Source: a virus
Direction: 5' to 3' (one strand)
Length of the DNA: 55,123 nucleotides
IMG/VR virus record: IMGVR_UViG_3300046477_000451
Coordinates: 1 to 55,123 of that record
A model generated the notes under the pieces. It made no database searches. It had not been told where the DNA came from and saw nothing but the letters and a program-made list of their open reading frames with translations. This document shows positions 53,997 to 55,123 of the stretch, one piece after another. How positions within the stretch are numbered: position 1 is the stretch's first letter; the number at the start of each line of letters is the position of its first letter. A program made the translations under genes and the position numbers.

Positions 53997-54274
53997 TCTG
54001 AGATGCCTGTCACCACGAACGTGAGCAGCGCAGAAACCGCTGATACCCCCAGCAGGGCCGGGAAGCGTGCGGACAGTAGCCCGAGCACAACCGTGATACC
54101 CCACGCCACGTGCTTCGTCGTCCAGACAGTGACCTCGTCCGGCTCATCCTCGGCGGCCGGTTCGGGAACGTAGCGGCCCCGGTGGGCGTCCAGGTGGTTC
54201 TGCTTGTCGACGGCCGCGTCCACCTCGGTGTCGGACGTGCCCCAGTCGTTGCATTCGTCGCAGTACCAGATCAT
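53990..54274 (-). CDS. Small membrane protein with zinc-like N-terminus
   Basis: The 94-residue protein starts ATG behind GGAAGGAAG. MIWYCDECNDWGTSDTEVDAAVDKQNHLDAH has a CxxC...H...H zinc-finger pattern; an acidic linker leads to a hydrophobic C-terminus (HVAWGITVVLGLLSARFPALLGVSAVSALLTFVVTG) of two helices. Minus strand, against most of the window. Role unknown. Confidence 0.8.
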   Translation of the reverse strand: MIWYCDECNDWGTSDTEVDAAVDKQNHLDAHRGRYVPEPAAEDEPDEVTVWTTKHVAWGITVVLGLLSARFPALLGVSAVSALLTFVVTGISDD

Positions 54275-54298
54275 GGGCTTCCTTCCATGGATACAACA

Positions 54299-54336
54299 AA
54301 CCCCCGGACCTCCGCGTGAACAGTGGCCCGGGGGTT
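54299..54336 (-). terminator. Terminator of minus gene 54348
   Basis: AACCCCCGG/CCGGGGGTT stem, read on the minus strand, followed by TTTGTTGT. It also marks the gap before the minus gene at 54274. Confidence 0.7.
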
Positions 54337-54347
54337 CGCCGTGGGGA

Positions 54348-54767
54348 TCAGAGCGTCTTGAAGACCAGCACGACGCCCGGGTTGGCGGCCGACGTGCCCA
54401 GGGTGTTGGTCAGCGAGACCGTGTCACCGGCCGCGAAGGTGGCCAGCGCAGCGACGTTGTTCACGCCGCCCTGGCTCGCGGTGAACTGGGTGCCGGACTG
54501 GTCGGTCCAGCCCGCCTGGTTGCCCGCGTTCACGCCGACGTACGGGTTGGAGATGACCTTGTTGCCCTTGGTCGCCGAGGCCGCCACGGTGGCGACCGCG
54601 CCGGAGACGGCCGAGCCGTTCTTGTTGACCTGGAACGTGGACTGCGTAGAGCCCGCCGTGCCGAGGTTCGCGTAGATGGAGACCAGTTCCGCACCGGCCG
54701 GGACCGGCTGGGCCACGGACAGGTCGTTGTTGGTCAAGATGTAGGTGAAACCACCGATACCGCTCAT
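54348..54767 (-). CDS. Beta-rich protein, possible tail or head fibre
   Basis: The 139-residue protein starts ATG after GAGGAG. Rich in Gly, Ser, Thr, Asn and Val: SIYANLGTAGSTQSTFQVNKNGSAVSGAVATVAASATKGNKV, FAAGDTVSLTNTLGTSAANPGVVLVFKTL, the pattern of phage surface or fibre beta folds. No signal peptide. It is the most virion-like protein in the window. A perfect 10-bp palindrome lies just upstream. Confidence 0.75.
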   Translation of the reverse strand: MSGIGGFTYILTNNDLSVAQPVPAGAELVSIYANLGTAGSTQSTFQVNKNGSAVSGAVATVAASATKGNKVISNPYVGVNAGNQAGWTDQSGTQFTASQGGVNNVAALATFAAGDTVSLTNTLGTSAANPGVVLVFKTL

Positions 54768-54781
54768 TAAAGCGACTCCTC

Positions 54782-54804
54782 ATTACTGGTTCAGAACCAG
54801 TAAT
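54782..54804. promoter_or_regulatory. Perfect palindrome between divergent genes
   Basis: ATTACTGGTT / AACCAGTAAT, 10-bp arms, 3-nt spacer. It lies upstream of the minus gene 54767, next to a possible minus-strand -10 (TATCCT, 54818-54823). Operator-like. Confidence 0.5.
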
Positions 54805-54883
54805 CAGGATAGTCTGCGCAGGTCAGGCGTCCGAGTGGGGCTGCTGACCCCGGGGTGGCGGAAGTTCACTCCTGGAGTGAGTG

Positions 54884-54911
54884 TTGACATGGAAGCCGTA
54901 ATGCCTATAAC
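54884..54911 (+). promoter_or_regulatory. Sigma-70-type promoter with GCCGTAA
   Basis: TTGACA (54884-54889), 16-bp spacer with GCCGTAA (54895), TATAAC (54906-54911). Drives the gene from 54970. Confidence 0.7.
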
Positions 54912-54969
54912 GTAATCCAGGTCGGGCCGGGAGGTCCGGCACCACCAACCCCCTGCGAGAGGAACCACC

Positions 54970-55123
54970 TTGAGCGCCCTTACCGAGTCCACTGATGTCG
55001 AGTGGGTCCGCGAGATCCTGATGGACCCCACCGTCGGCCACGAGGCCGCCGCTGCGGACCTCGTCTTCAACGGCATCGAGACGTCCGAGACGGCCGTCCG
55101 GCGCTGGCGCAAGGCCAACGGCT
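54970..55123 (+). CDS. HTH-like protein, 3' end outside window
   Basis: TTG after GAGAGG starts LSALTESTDVEWVREILMDPTVGHEAAAADLVFNGIETSETAVRRWRKANG. The helix-turn-helix pattern (AAAADLVFNGIETSETAVRRWRK) suggests a DNA-binding or nuclease-associated protein. The end is outside the window. Confidence 0.65.
   Translation, partial: MSALTESTDVEWVREILMDPTVGHEAAAADLVFNGIETSETAVRRWRKANG

Noticed and set aside
1-55123. CRISPR array
   Set aside because: No regular direct repeats with unique spacers were seen; the dispersed 9-mer has irregular spacing of hundreds to thousands of bases.
1-55123. Integrase, transposase or attachment site
   Set aside because: No tyrosine or serine recombinase motif, IS terminal repeats or partial tRNA copy was recognised.

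Overview
The window looks like 55 kb of a large, GC-rich, double-stranded DNA phage of Streptomyces or a close actinobacterium. The evidence is direct: a WhiB-family regulator, an Lsr2-like nucleoid protein, a SpoVS-like protein, a DUF2637-type membrane protein, actinobacterial metallohydrolase and DUF2786 families, frequent GTG and TTG starts, and TTGACA/TAnnnT promoters of the HrdB type. Nearly all genes lie on the plus strand in tight runs with ATGA, GTGA or TAATG overlaps. No terminase, portal, capsid, tail tape measure or integrase was recognised, so the window is probably the replication, metabolism and host-takeover part of a bigger genome; the host and genome size are inferences.

Layout. 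1-15.3 kb: DNA replication, repair and nucleotide supply (SNF2-type helicase, zinc ssDNA-binding protein, family A DNA polymerase, class II ribonucleotide reductase, RecA, nuclease-like proteins, WhiB, ThyX, dNMP kinase, endonuclease VII). 15.4-26.6 kb: SpoVS-like protein, many unrecognised possibly virion-associated proteins, GH25 endolysin, nucleotidyltransferase-like and ParB-like proteins, a small membrane protein, and a TGT/DpdA-like protein. 26.6-39 kb: many small genes behind their own TTGACA promoters and a shared AGGAGG leader, plausibly early genes. 39-40.3 kb: a rare minus-strand island with divergent promoters and one apparently leaderless gene. 40.3-50.1 kb: small genes, two lipoproteins, a DUF2637/HTH protein, and an RNA-repair set (nucleotidyltransferase, RNA ligase, polynucleotide kinase-phosphatase). 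50.1-55.1 kb: Lsr2-like protein, four tRNAs (Pro, Phe, Leu, Asn), a secreted LysM-NlpC/P60 hydrolase, and convergent small genes.

The most striking signal fits no ordinary feature class. An AT-rich 9-mer, CTTAATACC, occurs 24 times counting three variants of its last two bases, always on the plus strand. Twenty-three copies are inside genes, always in the codon phase that reads Leu-Asn-Thr (or Leu-Asn-Ile/Met), and usually in protein termini or linkers. The other two phases would give a TAA stop or a rare TTA codon, so the motif appears selected as nucleic acid and merely tolerated as protein. It is absent from 26.3 to 43.7 kb, the stretch where most genes instead share the AGGAGG leader and TTGACA promoters. 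The two signals therefore divide the genome between them. Other structured signals are an H-type pseudoknot after the tRNA-Phe gene, long inverted repeats centred on promoters, GCCGTAA elements in intergenic gaps, a cluster of GAGACAG sites over the DUF2637 gene, and a six-codon leader built around the 9-mer.
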